The notes under the pieces: generated by a model
What the model saw: the letters and a program-made list of their open reading frames with translations, nothing else
The model's database searches: none
What the model was told of the DNA's origin: nothing
Position numbers and translations under genes: made by a program
Source of the DNA: Bradysia coprophila
Taxonomy: Eukaryota > Arthropoda > Insecta > Diptera > Sciaridae
NCBI RefSeq assembly: GCF_014529535.1
Contig: NW_023503493.1
Coordinates: forward strand, 22,352,001 to 22,416,000
DNA: 64,000 bases
Direction of reading: 5' to 3'
Shown: positions 1-9,217 of the stretch, piece after piece
Layout: every line of letters begins with the position of its first letter
Numbering within the stretch: position 1 is the stretch's first letter

Positions 1-389
1 GGGATATCCTAAACTACATCTGTAGTACAGGTAGATTCCAACAAAAATACGGAGTGTAGCACACTGGCATAACTTATAACATGGGTAGCACAATGGGCCC
101 ACTGGCGGCCTAAGTGCATGTTTACTTAAGCAATTAAGGAGACGCCCTATTTAATAATAATAAAAACCCTCTTGGAGGCGATTTAAGGTTGCCGAAATTC
201 GTCGAAGCGTAGAATCACATATCGGCAAAAGATTGAAAATTCGCAGGAAGCAGGGCCGTAGCTGGCTGGATCTATCAGGGTGGACAAAAGTACGACAAAA
301 ATATTTTTATATGGTGAAATTGAAGAAAAACCGGTTTTTTGCTCTGCTCAGGGTGGGCGATGCCCACCTTTGCCCGTTAGTAGCTACGG
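1..389. other. Non-coding flank with a transposon-end-like motif
   Basis: No gene is recognised here. The stretch CAGGGCCGTAGCTGG at 251-265 resembles the CAGGGCCG-type ends seen on some hAT elements. A similar CAGGGCCGTATCTAG lies near 43793. No partner end or target duplication was found, so this is only a possible fragment. Confidence 0.3.
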
Positions 390-534
390 ATAGTTCTTTG
401 AAAATACTTTTGAGTGGAGTGGAGTAAAAGTGAAATTCTATTGGCAACACTAACTTTGAGACATTCAAATGAATAAATTTCACTTGTACTACACTCCACT
501 TAAGGGGCCATTCACAAATTGCGCACTCACCTTA

Positions 535-590
535 GGGGGGAGGGGGGGTTAGCGAAAAGCGTGCGAAAACGTGCGCGGGGGGAGGGGGGG
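535..590 (+). repeat. G-rich subterminal block, left end of transposon
   Basis: Two runs of the form GGGGGGAGGGGGG (about 535-548 and 577-590) bracket a core containing AAAAGCGTGCGAAAACGTGC. The same arrangement in the same orientation lies inside the right end (3899-3957). The block starts only a few bases inside the 25-bp terminal repeat. It could be a transposase-binding site or a G-quadruplex-forming segment. Function is inferred from position only. Confidence 0.75.
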
Positions 591-633
591 AGAAACAAAA
601 GCGTGCGCACTGTTTTTGTGTACAAAAACTTTA

Positions 634-3293
634 TTAAACAGTTCTCCAAATTGGTTTTAATCTTGTTTCATTGTCATAAATTATACTACTCGAAGGTTGT
701 TCGTCTTTATCTAAAAATTCACCGTCTACCTCCACACTCGGAAGCCACTCGACATCTTCTTCAACATTATAGCGGACTACAACTAACGACTCATTCCCTC
801 GTGTTCCGAGAATTTTCACAGGCTTAACGATCTTTATGTTTTTTTTACAAATAAAATTGTCTTTCAAATGTCGTTTCATCGAGACAACGGAACTGAAATA
901 TTGATTGCACGAGCATGTTCGTGAATCGAGTTTTGATTGCACCGAAGGACAATAGGTGTCATAAATGGCATGTGAATGCCCAATCTTTTGTAGTGCCAGC
1001 GTCACGAATAATGACGCATAGTTTTCAATATCGTTGATGTTGGCGTGTTTCAATCCTTCGTTTGACTGCATTATAGGCGACGGTGGTGGCAAGCCGTCCT
1101 TGGGCAGAAATCGAAACAGAGAACTACGCCTTGGTTACAGCAACGATTGTCAGAACATTTGAGTATTTGAAGCAAATACTGAGACTGATGCACATGTCGG
1201 CTGCACCACTTTTCGTCCTTCGAGATGATCGATGCCTGATCGATATCAGATTGTTCAGGCTTTATATATCTGGAAGTTAAGTAGCAAACAATAAGGTTTC
1301 AGAAAATCTCGTTTCCTGTCAGATACTCACTCAGCTACAGTCAAATGTCCATCAATAAGTGTATCTGACCAGACTTCTGCTAGAGCCTTGCCGGCGTATG
1401 AGAAATTCTGCTTCTCCAATTCTATATCAACAGTTTGTCCCTGACTGTTTAGGTGAGTGCCATAGTGATCGTGCGGAAGTATCAGGCCTGTCAATGCTCT
1501 GCTTAACGGCGCCATACGCCGTTCAATCCGGTTGAAGGCACTACGTCCTGGTGCATTGCACGCGATCATGATGGCATCTAAGTCTAGTTGCACGAAATGA
1601 TGAACTGCCATGCTAATAACCTTTTCGTAACGCGGATTTTCGTCTGGCCCACCTGTTTCAACACATTTTATAGAATTTATATAAAAAAAACTGTCGAAAA
1701 TCAATATTTACCGTCCACAATACAAACAAGAACCGGTTTTGGTTTCAGTTTTCCACCGATCGTCGTATGTGTAAATTCGCTGAATTCAGACTTTTCGTAG
1801 ATCTGTTCCAAATCCCGTGCGTGCGAAAAAGCTGTAGACGAAGAGTGCTTGGATGACCTGCACAAAAATCGTTGTAGGCTCATATGCAGTTTCTAGAGTA
1901 AGCATTACCTTATAGCCACAAACGTTGGACCTGAATAGCTTATCGCTGACGCATCGCCACCACCGTTTGCCTTAATTTGACAAAATCCATAAACCGATGG
2001 AGTCAGTTTGTGTCCTTTCGCTATCACAAAGTCGTGATCGGGAAGCTTGACTCTACAAATTATTTTTGAGATAACTTATTGCTATGAACTTCTATAACAA
2101 ATTAACTGATCTGATAAATACCTGTACTCCATGTGCATTAGCAATGGCGCTTGTTTGGATGCCGCTGGTAGGCCTATTGCAACCTTAGCTTTGTCATCCT
2201 GGCTAATGTATGTCACTTCATTCGGCCCTAATAACGAAGCCATACTGTCAATATGACTGATTGTTGTTTTGGCAAACCTTCCGTCCATATGATCTTTATG
2301 CAAGTCGTTGTCAGGTCGGATTAGCTTCACTGGAACAGAGTTGACATGACGCTTTCCTTCGGTTGAATTAGCTCTCTTAGGCAATAGTCTCAAATACGTT
2401 GCACTCCGTGACAAATTATAACCATAATCTTCGCGCAGTTTTGTTACTAGATCATCAAGGGTTTTTACTGTTCTTATGGAATCGTCTCGACGCCTCTCGT
2501 GCGCTGCAGACCCATGCATGGCCAAGTCAATAATAGCTTTTAAAAGATACGGCTGATCTTCTTCGATACGTGGTCGGCCCACTTTGCCTCGAATGCTCAA
2601 TTTCTTCTTTAGATCTGGATTATTTTCGCATGCATTTTCAAGCGAAGGCTTTTTTCTAAGGCGTCGTTTCCGGTGTCGAATCATATCACGCTCTTTCTTT
2701 TTTAGTCGTTTCCTTAATGCTTCTAAATTCTTTGTCTTTAATTTCAGTTCACTTTCCATATTTTCGGTCAACAGTCCACAATCTCGACGCATTTTCAATG
2801 CTTTAACATCTGATAGTAACACCACAATCTCACTTTTTATGCTGCATTGAGCTGGAGTTGGGTTGGCTTTAACGCTCTGTACCTGGTCGGTTACATCGAT
2901 TTGTGTTTCTTTGTTTGATGGTGCACCTTCTTCTTCAATAACATTCGAGGCGGCTGTTTTTTGAGAAGTCGTTGGATGTACTATTTCTTCATTTTCGACA
3001 ACGGGACTTGATCGATTTGTCGATTCTTCAGGTGCTTTAACACTAAAAAAATTTCCTTTTTCACTGGCACGAAGCCTAAGTGTATGAAGACTAACCTGCT
3101 TTCTTGCCTTAATTTTATTTAGTTCAGAAATTCTAGCCTCAATTAGACTAGCAACATTTGAATCGTTTTTGATGTTTGACCAAATGTTGTTCACATTGTC
3201 CTGAATCGATTGTTTCGATTTTGTTTCGGAATATGCTTTTGAATAAGCACAAAATAAGTCTTTATACAATTTTCCTCTATTGATGGAACTCAT
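634..3293 (-). pseudogene. Transposase of the TTAA element, five exons, one frameshift
   Basis: I read five coding exons: 3293-2122, 2052-1909, 1857-1712, 1652-1331 and 1269-634. All four introns have GT-AG ends and phases that match. The start is the ATG at 3293. An upstream in-frame Met at 3329 is possible but adds only 12 residues. The N-terminal third is lysine-rich and basic. It is followed by a GRPRIEEDQPYLLKAI-like segment and by motifs typical of a widespread, poorly named animal transposase family: RSATYLRLLP, EGKRHVNSVPVKL, SQDDKAKV, KQAPLLMHMEYR, GPDENPRYEKV, NAPGRSAFNRIERRMAPLSR and YCPSVQS. The C-terminal exon has a C-x-C...H zinc-finger-like cluster. Conserved acidic residues in SQDDK and GGPDENP are candidate catalytic positions, but I did not establish this. 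In exon 5 the reading frame jumps by one base near 1133-1137, so the copy is probably inactive. Intact length would be about 800 residues. Confidence 0.8.
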
Positions 3294-3335
3294 TTTAATC
3301 ACGCAACACGTTGAGTAATACGAGATCACTACTGA

Positions 3336-3617
3336 TTATTGACCATTCAGGTCTAATTTGATTTTTAGGAAATTTTCAAGTTTTTCTTGTAAATATTGTA
3401 GGATATCGTTCAACAATTGTTTTAATTTTTCACGCACGCTGCGGACGTCACTGTCTTCATTGTTCTCAATAATTGAATTGATTCTTTCTAAGTCACGTAA
3501 TATATCACTAATTGAATCTGGTATATTTTCGTAGGGAATTAAATCACAAATACTCGCTTCGAATGCATATTTTTGTTTTAATTCTTTCAGTTTATTGTCA
3601 CAACGTTTGTTTGCCAT
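3336..3617 (-). CDS. Small ORF upstream of the transposase
   Basis: This is a 93-residue reading frame starting MANKRCDNKLKELKQKYAF and ending in LDLNGQ before TAA. It lies inside the TTAA element, on the same strand as the transposase, and ends 42 bases before the transposase ATG. The protein is charged, with leucine and isoleucine spacing compatible with a coiled coil across its second half. I do not recognise it. It could be an accessory transposon protein, translated either from a bicistronic message or from its own transcript, or it could be an upstream leader without function. Its clean length and position argue against pure chance. Confidence 0.5.
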   Translation of the reverse strand: MANKRCDNKLKELKQKYAFEASICDLIPYENIPDSISDILRDLERINSIIENNEDSDVRSVREKLKQLLNDILQYLQEKLENFLKIKLDLNGQ

Positions 3618-3898
3618 TTTATATCGAACACATTTAGAACGCGCCACGATGACCGATATCTATCAACTGATTGCTAACAGCAGAGAGAGAAGAGAATTTT
3701 ATTTTGCAACCACCAACGCTTAGATATTCTTTTATCTATTGTTTACTCCCCAAACCTGTTATCAACAACATAGTGTAAATTGTAAAATTGAAGGCTGCAC
3801 TTTGTGCTTTCGAAAAAATCGTTTTATTACAATAAAACTAAATATGTTGGAATTAAATTTCAATTTTTTCTATTTTAAAAAATTCGTGCGTAATTTCA

Positions 3899-3957
3899 GG
3901 GGGGGGAGGGGGGTGTGCCAAAAGCGTGCGAAAGCGTGCAAGGGGGGAGGGGGGGGT
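3899..3957 (+). repeat. G-rich subterminal block, right end of transposon
   Basis: Two G runs (about 3899-3913 and 3942-3957) bracket CCAAAAGCGTGCGAAAGCGT. This is the direct-orientation counterpart of 535-590. Because the terminal repeats are inverted while these blocks are direct, they are a separate feature of the element and not just an extension of the terminal repeat. Confidence 0.75.
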
Positions 3958-4025
3958 CAAAAATTCCGAATTTTGAGAGTGCGCAATTTGTGAATGGCCC
4001 CTTAAAAGTATTTTCAAAGAACTAT

Positions 4026-4264
4026 CATTCCTGCTAATTTTCAGTCATCTGTCGATGTGTTAGGTTGCGTGGATCACATTTGGTAGCACTGCTATTTAGG
4101 GTCAAGAAAAAATTAAAAAAAAGTTAAAACTGAGATATTTTTCCTTTTACGAAATTTTTCAACTTTTCTTTTCATTTTTTTTCTGTCCTAAAATAGAATC
4201 AATTTAAAAAGGTTGTTATACATTTTAATTCAAAAATTTTAATTAATCGTCAAATAAAATATAT
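4026..4264. other. AT-rich spacer
   Basis: No coding potential, recognisable element end or RNA gene was seen. Confidence 0.5.
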
Positions 4265-4409
4265 CAGCCGCCGAGTCAGCCGACCTAAAGCACTGGCGGC
4301 GGCTGTCGGCGGCTAGCCGCATTCAGCCGACCAAAAACACCGGCGGCGGCGGCGGGCGTTTTAGCCGTCAGCCGCCGTTTTTGGCCGGCTGACAATCGGC
4401 GGCTCTCTG
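4265..4409. repeat. CGG/GCC-rich transposon-end-like fragment
   Basis: About 145 bp of alternating CGGCGG and GCCGCC words is embedded in AT-rich DNA. It folds on itself imperfectly. Composition and word content resemble the ends of the hAT-type element at 28524-29570. Its right edge reads CTCTG, the complement of the CAGAG often seen at hAT ends. No second end or 8-bp duplication was found, so it is probably a decayed hAT end or a related foldback. Confidence 0.45.
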
Positions 4410-4965
4410 GTCTGCATCAGAGTAGATGCGGAGTTTGTTTTGTGAATGTGGAACGAGGACTTTTTCACAAAATAAAAAAGTGCGATAGATGTTCTTCTCT
4501 TACAATTTTGCGTAAAAAAAGGAAGTTCCCCGGTACTTAATATACCTTCACATGGTGACATGGTAATAAATGAACTTAATTAGTTTTTGGTTCATCGTTA
4601 AAAATAACTCAGTTTACCAATATTTTCGGTAAATTGGTACCACTCTATAATGGTAAAGCGATTAAAAATATTTGTAAAAGGAGAAATTTATTGGTAGACC
4701 GATAAAAAATAATCCCTCGATTTACCTTTCACAAAACCTTCAAACTAGTAAAATTTTTACAATATTCATTTAATTCCTTGTATTTAAAAAAAACTTCAAA
4801 AATTAGTTGAGATAATTCATCTTATATTGCCTGCAAAAAATTAACTTTTTTATTAAAATTTGTTACACTTTTTAATCAAAGTGTGCTAATTTGATAACAG
4901 GCATTTTGCTGGCGTAAGATGTGGTTGTAAAGGGAGTAAAAAACTACCGACTTGATAAATGACAA
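4410..4965. other. AT-rich spacer with degenerate TTACCGA-like words
   Basis: Between about 4600 and 4740 the sequence repeatedly uses words such as TTTACC, GGTAAA and ACCGATAAA, some complementary to each other. It resembles a similar stretch near 46630-46790. No gene is visible. Confidence 0.35.
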
Positions 4966-5116
4966 ACAATTTGATAGTCAACTATCAAATTTGATAGTCA
5001 ACTATCAAATTTGATAGTCAACTATCAAATTTGATAGTCAACTATCAAGTTTTTAGTCAACTATCAAGTTGTTAGTCAACTATCAAATTTGATAGTCAAC
5101 TATCAAGTTGTTAGGA
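4966..5116. repeat. 20-bp palindromic tandem array
   Basis: About seven tandem units of the form CAACTATCAAATTTGATAGT, with later units degenerating to CAACTATCAAGTTGTTAGT. The unit is itself palindromic (ACTATCAAATTTGATAGT). It parallels the ACTACCA...TGGTAGT array at 6319-6735 with an A-for-C change, suggesting related origins. Confidence 0.85.
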
Positions 5117-5734
5117 AGAGATGTTTACAAGTTAGAAGATGGGCATCGAATGATGAAATTATTCTTCCTACAAGTTTCATGCACGTCGAAAACAAACTTA
5201 TATGATTTCCCAACACTAGCAAACAAAATCAAATTTCATCAAAGTAATCTTTTTTAATTGAGGCTATGATCAACAGTATAAAATACCGTTTTTCTCGGAT
5301 AGCTTCCAGATCCTTAGTCCTACATAGCCCATCTTCGAACTTAGCCTCGGGATTTTAATTCCACGTATTTAAAAAAAAGATTCATCCAAATTCGTTAAAA
5401 ATTACTCAAGTTATCGTGCCCTCAACTATTTTTTGTTACCCACATTTAACGTTTTTCATAGCATTTCATACATTTTCAATCACAGTGAACCTTTTTGTTA
5501 CCAACATTTTTCGGTATTTTCTGATGTAAGACCCTGACTTTCAGTCAAGGGAATAATTGCGGCTCTTGAACTTTCGGCACCATGGACTCTATTTAAATAG
5601 TAAAGGAATCCATCCAAATAAATTTCTAAAAATCTAGAAATCAATTTTGAATTCAAAGTTGACGAGACACAATTATTTTCAATGTGTTAACGTTGTATAA
5701 TTGAACATCTGGATTTAGGTCCTAAAATAAAAGG
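5117..5734. repeat. Dispersed repeat related to the 50.8-51.7 kb array
   Basis: Around 5340-5570 the sequence carries a TAAGACCCTGACTTTCAGTC segment. The reverse complement of this segment occurs at about 50795-50815, next to tandem copies of a GATAACTCGAGTAATTCTT word. Related AATTACTCAAGTTATCGTGC lies at 5399-5418. It looks like a degraded copy of the same interspersed repeat family in the opposite orientation. No coding sequence is apparent. Confidence 0.55.
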
Positions 5735-5809
5735 AAAATAAAATGATCGATTCTGGTTTTTGACAATCGAATTTGAATGGACAAAAACCAGACTCGATCA
5801 TTTTATTTT
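5735..5809. repeat. Short hairpin with 27-bp arms
   Basis: Arms at 5735-5761 and 5783-5809 are reverse complements with one mismatch (core AAAATGATCGATTCTGG). They are separated by about 21 bases. No flanking duplication was resolved. It is a foldback or small MITE of unknown class. Confidence 0.7.
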
Positions 5810-6093
5810 GATTTTACCTTATTTATGGAAATTGATTTCATAAATTTGATAAAATTTGCCAGAGTTGAAGCAAATATTGGAAATAGGGAATGCTACCAGT
5901 TTTTAGAAAAATATGTGGAGCTTCCTAAAACAAATTTACCGAAAAAACCGATTGCATTCCTCAATTGGAAAATATTAGCTAATTTAGGTAATCAATTCCC
6001 CACGAAATAGGCCCTGTGGATCCAGCAAAGGTATAGTGACACCAATACGCACCTCAATGACAAGCCTTATCGATTCTATTAGGTGTATCTAAC
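5810..6093. other. Spacer without recognised content
   Basis: A 77-codon open frame crosses this stretch, but it starts inside the 5735-5809 hairpin and has no recognisable motif. Confidence 0.4.
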
Positions 6094-6318
6094 AACAAGA
6101 ATAGACCGGCTGAAGCCTGGTGAGGTCTTTTTCATTTTTTTTCAATTTCTGTTTACTACTAGCTTGGTACTCATTCAAGTACCACTTTGGTATTCAACTA
6201 CCAAATTTTGGAATTATGAATAGGCAAGCAAGCCGATTAATTTCATCAGTCGGTGTGTAGCTCTCAAACAGTAAACATATCTACAACATCCGTATTAGTA
6301 AACTACCATGTTGGTAGT

Positions 6319-6735
6319 CAACTACCACTTTGGTAGTCAACTACCACTTTGGTAGTCAGTCAACTACCACTTTGGTAGTCAGTCAACTACCACTTTGGTA
6401 GTCAGTCAACTACCACTTTGGTAGTCAGTCAACTACCACTTTGGTAGTCAGTCAACTACCACTTTGGTAGTCAGTCAACTACCACTTTGGTAGTCAGTCA
6501 ACTACCACTTTGGTAGTCAGTCAACTACCACTTTGGTAGTCAGTCAACTACCACTTTGGTAGTCAGTCAACTACCACTTTGGTAGTCAGTCAACTACCAC
6601 TTTGGTAGTCAGTCAACTACCACTTTGGTAGTCAGTCAACTACCACTTTGGTAGTCAGTCAACTACCACTTTGGTAGTCAGTCAACTACCACTTTGGTAG
6701 TCAGTCAACTACCACTTTGGTAGTCAACTACCAAA
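6319..6735. repeat. 23-bp palindromic minisatellite
   Basis: Two 19-bp units (from 6319 and 6338) are followed by 16 regular 23-bp units beginning at 6361, 6384 and so on to 6706. Each is CAACTACCACTTTGGTAGT plus CAGT. The 23-bp spacing is exact throughout. Each unit contains ACTACCA and its complement TGGTAGT, so single strands could form serial small hairpins. It lies inside the Helentron-like element. Copy 2 of that element has only three or four related units at about 15710-15770. Confidence 0.95.
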
Positions 6736-7224
6736 TACTCGATTTATAAATAGACCAGCAGGCCGAATAATTTCGTCAGTCGGTGTGCGTCTCTCGAGTA
6801 AGAAACATCTTTGCTGCTATATAGTTTGGGGGTCTAACTACCAACAACTACCAAATTGCAATGTCTGCTATGAGCGATTGGTTACCAGATAACAAATAAT
6901 AATTGATTTGCCTGGTGTTGGTTTGCTCATAGTAGCATTGCAATTTACCACCGAGGTAGTCAACTACCAAATATTTGAGTTATAAAAAGGCAAGCAGGCC
7001 GAATAATTTCGTCAGTCGGTGTGCGTCTCTCGAGTAAGAAACATCTTTGCTGCTAAATATTTTGGGGGTCCAACTACCAACAACTACCAAACTTTCAAAT
7101 TGCAATGTCTGCTATGAGCGATTGGTTACCAGATAACAAATAATAATTGATTTGCCTGGTGTTGGTTTGTTCATAGTAGCATTGCAATTTTAACTTTTAT
7201 CAATCACATTTTATTTGTGACACA

Positions 7225-7304
7225 GACGGACGGACGGACGGACGGACGGACAGACGGACGGACGGACGGACGGACAGACGGACGGACGGACGGACGGACG
7301 GACA
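7225..7304. repeat. GGAC/GACG tetranucleotide microsatellite
   Basis: About 20 tetranucleotide units, mostly GACG with some GACA interruptions, lie just upstream of the 3' hairpin of the Helentron-like element. The matching position in copy 2 (16022-16073) has a shorter, GACA-rich run. Confidence 0.9.
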
Positions 7305-7353
7305 GATGAAGTGCCCACAATAGGTCTTTTTTTCCTATGGAAAAAAGACCTAA

Positions 7354-7795
7354 CAATATAAAATTCATTCCTTTGATAGCAAGAAAGCTTTTGCTTCGGT
7401 ACACAAAATGTAAATGAATCAGTTCTTGGAAGTTTAAAAAATCGAAAACTCCCGAAATTTGTCATGACTTCATTAATGGAAATGGAACGCTCAAAAGTTT
7501 TTCTAGTAACAGAATCGCCTTCCATACATAGTTATGTTATTAATTTAAAAATAATAATACTTAGTGTGAACGATGGGGTTCCGAAGGGTGACTCAATCCT
7601 TTATTTAGTATATTTCGTCCAAGAAGTGGGTAACCTCTCAATATAGTTGGAGGATTGTTTAGATTTGATGTTCACCTAAATCGATTCTGTGGTCTCATAA
7701 GTAATATTGGACAGAAAGAGAGCGAATAGTTATTTCAAAGAAGAATTATAGATTGAATCAGTTATAGGTCTCTTCCAAGGCCGTTCAAAATGTCA
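7354..7795. other. Spacer without recognised content
   Basis: No gene, RNA or element end could be supported here. Confidence 0.45.
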
Positions 7796-7938
7796 ATCGT
7801 CATCCACAGAGAAGCCAACAAAACCTCACTTTGGAGTTTTAACCAAGGCTGTATACTTTGGCCCCAAAGTATACAGCCTTGGTTTTAACGATCAAAGTTG
7901 TTTAAGTTGCGGTTATGTTTGCTTCTGTGGATGACGAT
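7796..7938. repeat. Foldback repeat centred on a near-perfect palindrome
   Basis: Outer arms ATCGTCATCCACAGA (7796-7810) and TCTGTGGATGACGAT (near 7938) enclose a perfect inner palindrome of about 21-bp arms at 7841-7861 and 7864-7884 (core CAAGGCTGTATACTTTGG). The word AAGTATACAGCCTTG recurs at about 8252, and a variant is near 21827. It is probably a MITE remnant. It ends only 12 bp before the next element. Confidence 0.7.
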
Positions 7939-7950
7939 CCAAGTTCAGAG

Positions 7951-8158
7951 CAATGAAAGTAAATAGATAGGTATGGCCAAACGTTCAAATTTATTCTAGC
8001 CGGAGCACATACGGATTTGCATGGCGCCACCTCAAACGAACTCATTTCTAGTGCGAATTTCCACTAGAAATGAGTTCGTTTGAGGTGGCGCCATGCAAAT
8101 CCGTATGTGCTCCGACTTGTATGGACTGGCCTACTTACCTACTTATCTACTTTCATTG
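7951..8158. mobile_element. Palindromic MITE, copy 1 (8-bp target duplication)
   Basis: A 208-bp element starts CAATGAAAGTA and ends TACTTTCATTG, with long self-complementary arms. The inner arms, including GGAGCACATACGGATTTGCA, are virtually identical. It is flanked by GTTCAGAG on both sides (7943-7950 and 8159-8166), a clear 8-bp target duplication. A sister copy lies at 21288-21490. An 8-bp duplication fits hAT, P or Merlin type elements. The CAATG ends do not decide between them. Confidence 0.93.
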
Positions 8159-8498
8159 GTTCAGAGTAGGTGAATTTTTGTATGAAATCGGCCATTTTAT
8201 CATCAACTGTGGTGTGTAACCCGCGTATCTGTATCTGTGTGACCTCGCCAAAGTATACAGCCTTGTGACGGTCGGTTGGTTTCGGCTTGCAAAATTCGTT
8301 TTTACCGTACGATGGAAGAAATCGGGTAAATCCACGTATTTTGTGACAGAAATTTTTCTCTTTCACTCTCACAACATCATCCCCATTGTATTGTAGCGAT
8401 GGCGCTCTACAATATGCATAGTCACATTTGGTAACATGACTTACGGTATGTTTTTTCGCATCTTCTTTGGTGCGTATTCGTACATCAAAAAGAGACAA
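8159..8498 (-). other. Unassigned open reading frame next to the MITE
   Basis: An open frame of about 110 codons runs leftwards into the MITE at 7951-8158. Its composition looks more protein-like than chance frames nearby, with a segment reading VTQIQIRGLHTTVDDKMADF. There is no convincing ATG, and I recognise no family. If the MITE and one target copy are ignored, the frame would continue for about 15 codons before a stop, so the MITE may have landed in an old coding fragment. A related non-coding stretch near 21830-21890 suggests it could equally be part of a repeat. Confidence 0.25.
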
Positions 8499-9207
8499 AA
8501 CTTGATTTGGTGAAATGACTTACGCTGGAATTTCCCATAGATATAAGTAACTTCTTTCATTTATTTATCATGCAACCTTAGACTAATCATACATAGACTG
8601 GTATTTCGTGCGATGAAATGTGGTCCCGATAAATTTCGTACAATTCTACGTAGAGATTTCCACTGACGCATGTAGGTGTTGAAAATTTTGATCATTCTAG
8701 TTGGACACTTAAATTTATTGCGCTAATTTGCCACCAATGGGTTGTGACTTTCGCCATTTTAAGAAGAAGAAGAATGGCGTTTTAGGTCTATGGCGCTCAG
8801 TAAATACACAATTTGTGAAACTATTTATGTTTCAGGCATGTAGTATACGTTGAATAAATTGGTTTATTGAGTCTATATCTCAATTTCAATAGATCATTGA
8901 AGTGAAAAATCAAAAAGAAAATGTTGACATTGGCGCTGGCGATCAGTTTCGACGGTCAAACCATGAACTTTCATCACTACCCATTTAAGTAGGGAAAAAC
9001 TCACACTATCAAATAATAGGTATTTCATGCCGAGACCACAAATTTTACATAATTCTGTTCGTAATTTCCTGTCTAAGTTCAATTAGTCGAAGTCTTTAAC
9101 AACTTGCAGTATCGATCTAGTACATTTAAAGGTTGTAAACATCATAAAGTACCTATATGCATTCTGTATAAAAAAAAATTACGAGAGGTGACCGGTGTTA
9201 GAATGAG
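8499..9207. other. Spacer upstream of the tetraspanin pair
   Basis: AT-rich, with no gene recognised. It may contain upstream regulatory sequence for the first tetraspanin gene. Confidence 0.4.
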
Positions 9208-9217
9208 TATATAAAAA
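9208..9217 (+). promoter_or_regulatory. TATA box candidate
   Basis: TATATAAAAA lies 411 bases before the first tetraspanin ATG. A possible short non-coding first exon follows, with a donor-like AAG/GTAAAT at about 9270. No clear arthropod initiator was seen, so the transcription start is not fixed. Confidence 0.4.

Larger units (their letters stand above)
504..4001 (-). mobile_element. TTAA-inserting DNA transposon, 3.5 kb, nearly complete
   Basis: The element is bounded by perfect 25-bp terminal inverted repeats beginning GGGGCCATTCACAAATTG (504-528 and 3977-4001). It is flanked by TTAA on both sides (500-503, 4002-4005). It carries a spliced multi-exon transposase gene and a small upstream ORF, both on the minus strand, and G-rich subterminal blocks at both ends. 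TTAA duplication is known for piggyBac, Kolobok and Sola3 elements. The transposase does not look like piggyBac to me, so Kolobok- or Sola3-like is the best guess, with the superfamily left open. One frameshift in the transposase suggests this copy is no longer autonomous. Confidence 0.9.
390..4025. repeat. Older foldback repeat split by a transposon
   Basis: The left arm (390-437) is the reverse complement of a right arm that is now in two pieces, about 475-503 and 4002-4025. Removing 504-4005 restores a continuous palindrome of roughly 48-bp arms with a loop of about 37 bp. The left arm reads the TCAA equivalent at the place where the right arm carries TTAA, so the original unoccupied insertion site is visible inside this same repeat. 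The original element was about 140 bp and looks like a small foldback MITE. Its class is unknown. Confidence 0.8.
6094..7353 (+). mobile_element. Helentron-like non-autonomous element, copy 1
   Basis: The 5' end reads AACAAGAATAGACCGGCT followed by GAGGTCTTTTT. The body contains a palindromic tandem array, then two copies of a core segment with AGGCCGAATAATTTCGTCAG and AGAAACATCTTTGCTGC. After these come a pair of ATTGCAAT-bounded inverted segments and a GGAC tetranucleotide run. The 3' end is a hairpin (7322-7351, AGGTCTTTTTTTCC with its complement) ending at CTAA. A 5' end, tandem core, tetranucleotide microsatellite and 3' hairpin is the layout known for DINE-1, mini-me and pearl elements, which are Helentron derivatives. 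A second copy at 15508-16119 shares both ends. Assignment is by architecture only. Confidence 0.7.

Noticed and set aside
5777..6010. 77-codon plus-strand frame
   Set aside because: It begins inside a hairpin repeat and has no recognisable motif or gene context.
6319..6735. Regular 23-bp spacing resembling a CRISPR array
   Set aside because: Units are contiguous with no variable spacers, the host is an animal genome and the array lies in a Helentron-like element.
7204..7525. Minus-strand open frames with Ser-Val-Arg-Pro repeats
   Set aside because: They are the translation of the GGAC/GACG microsatellite at 7225-7304 and are not a protein gene.
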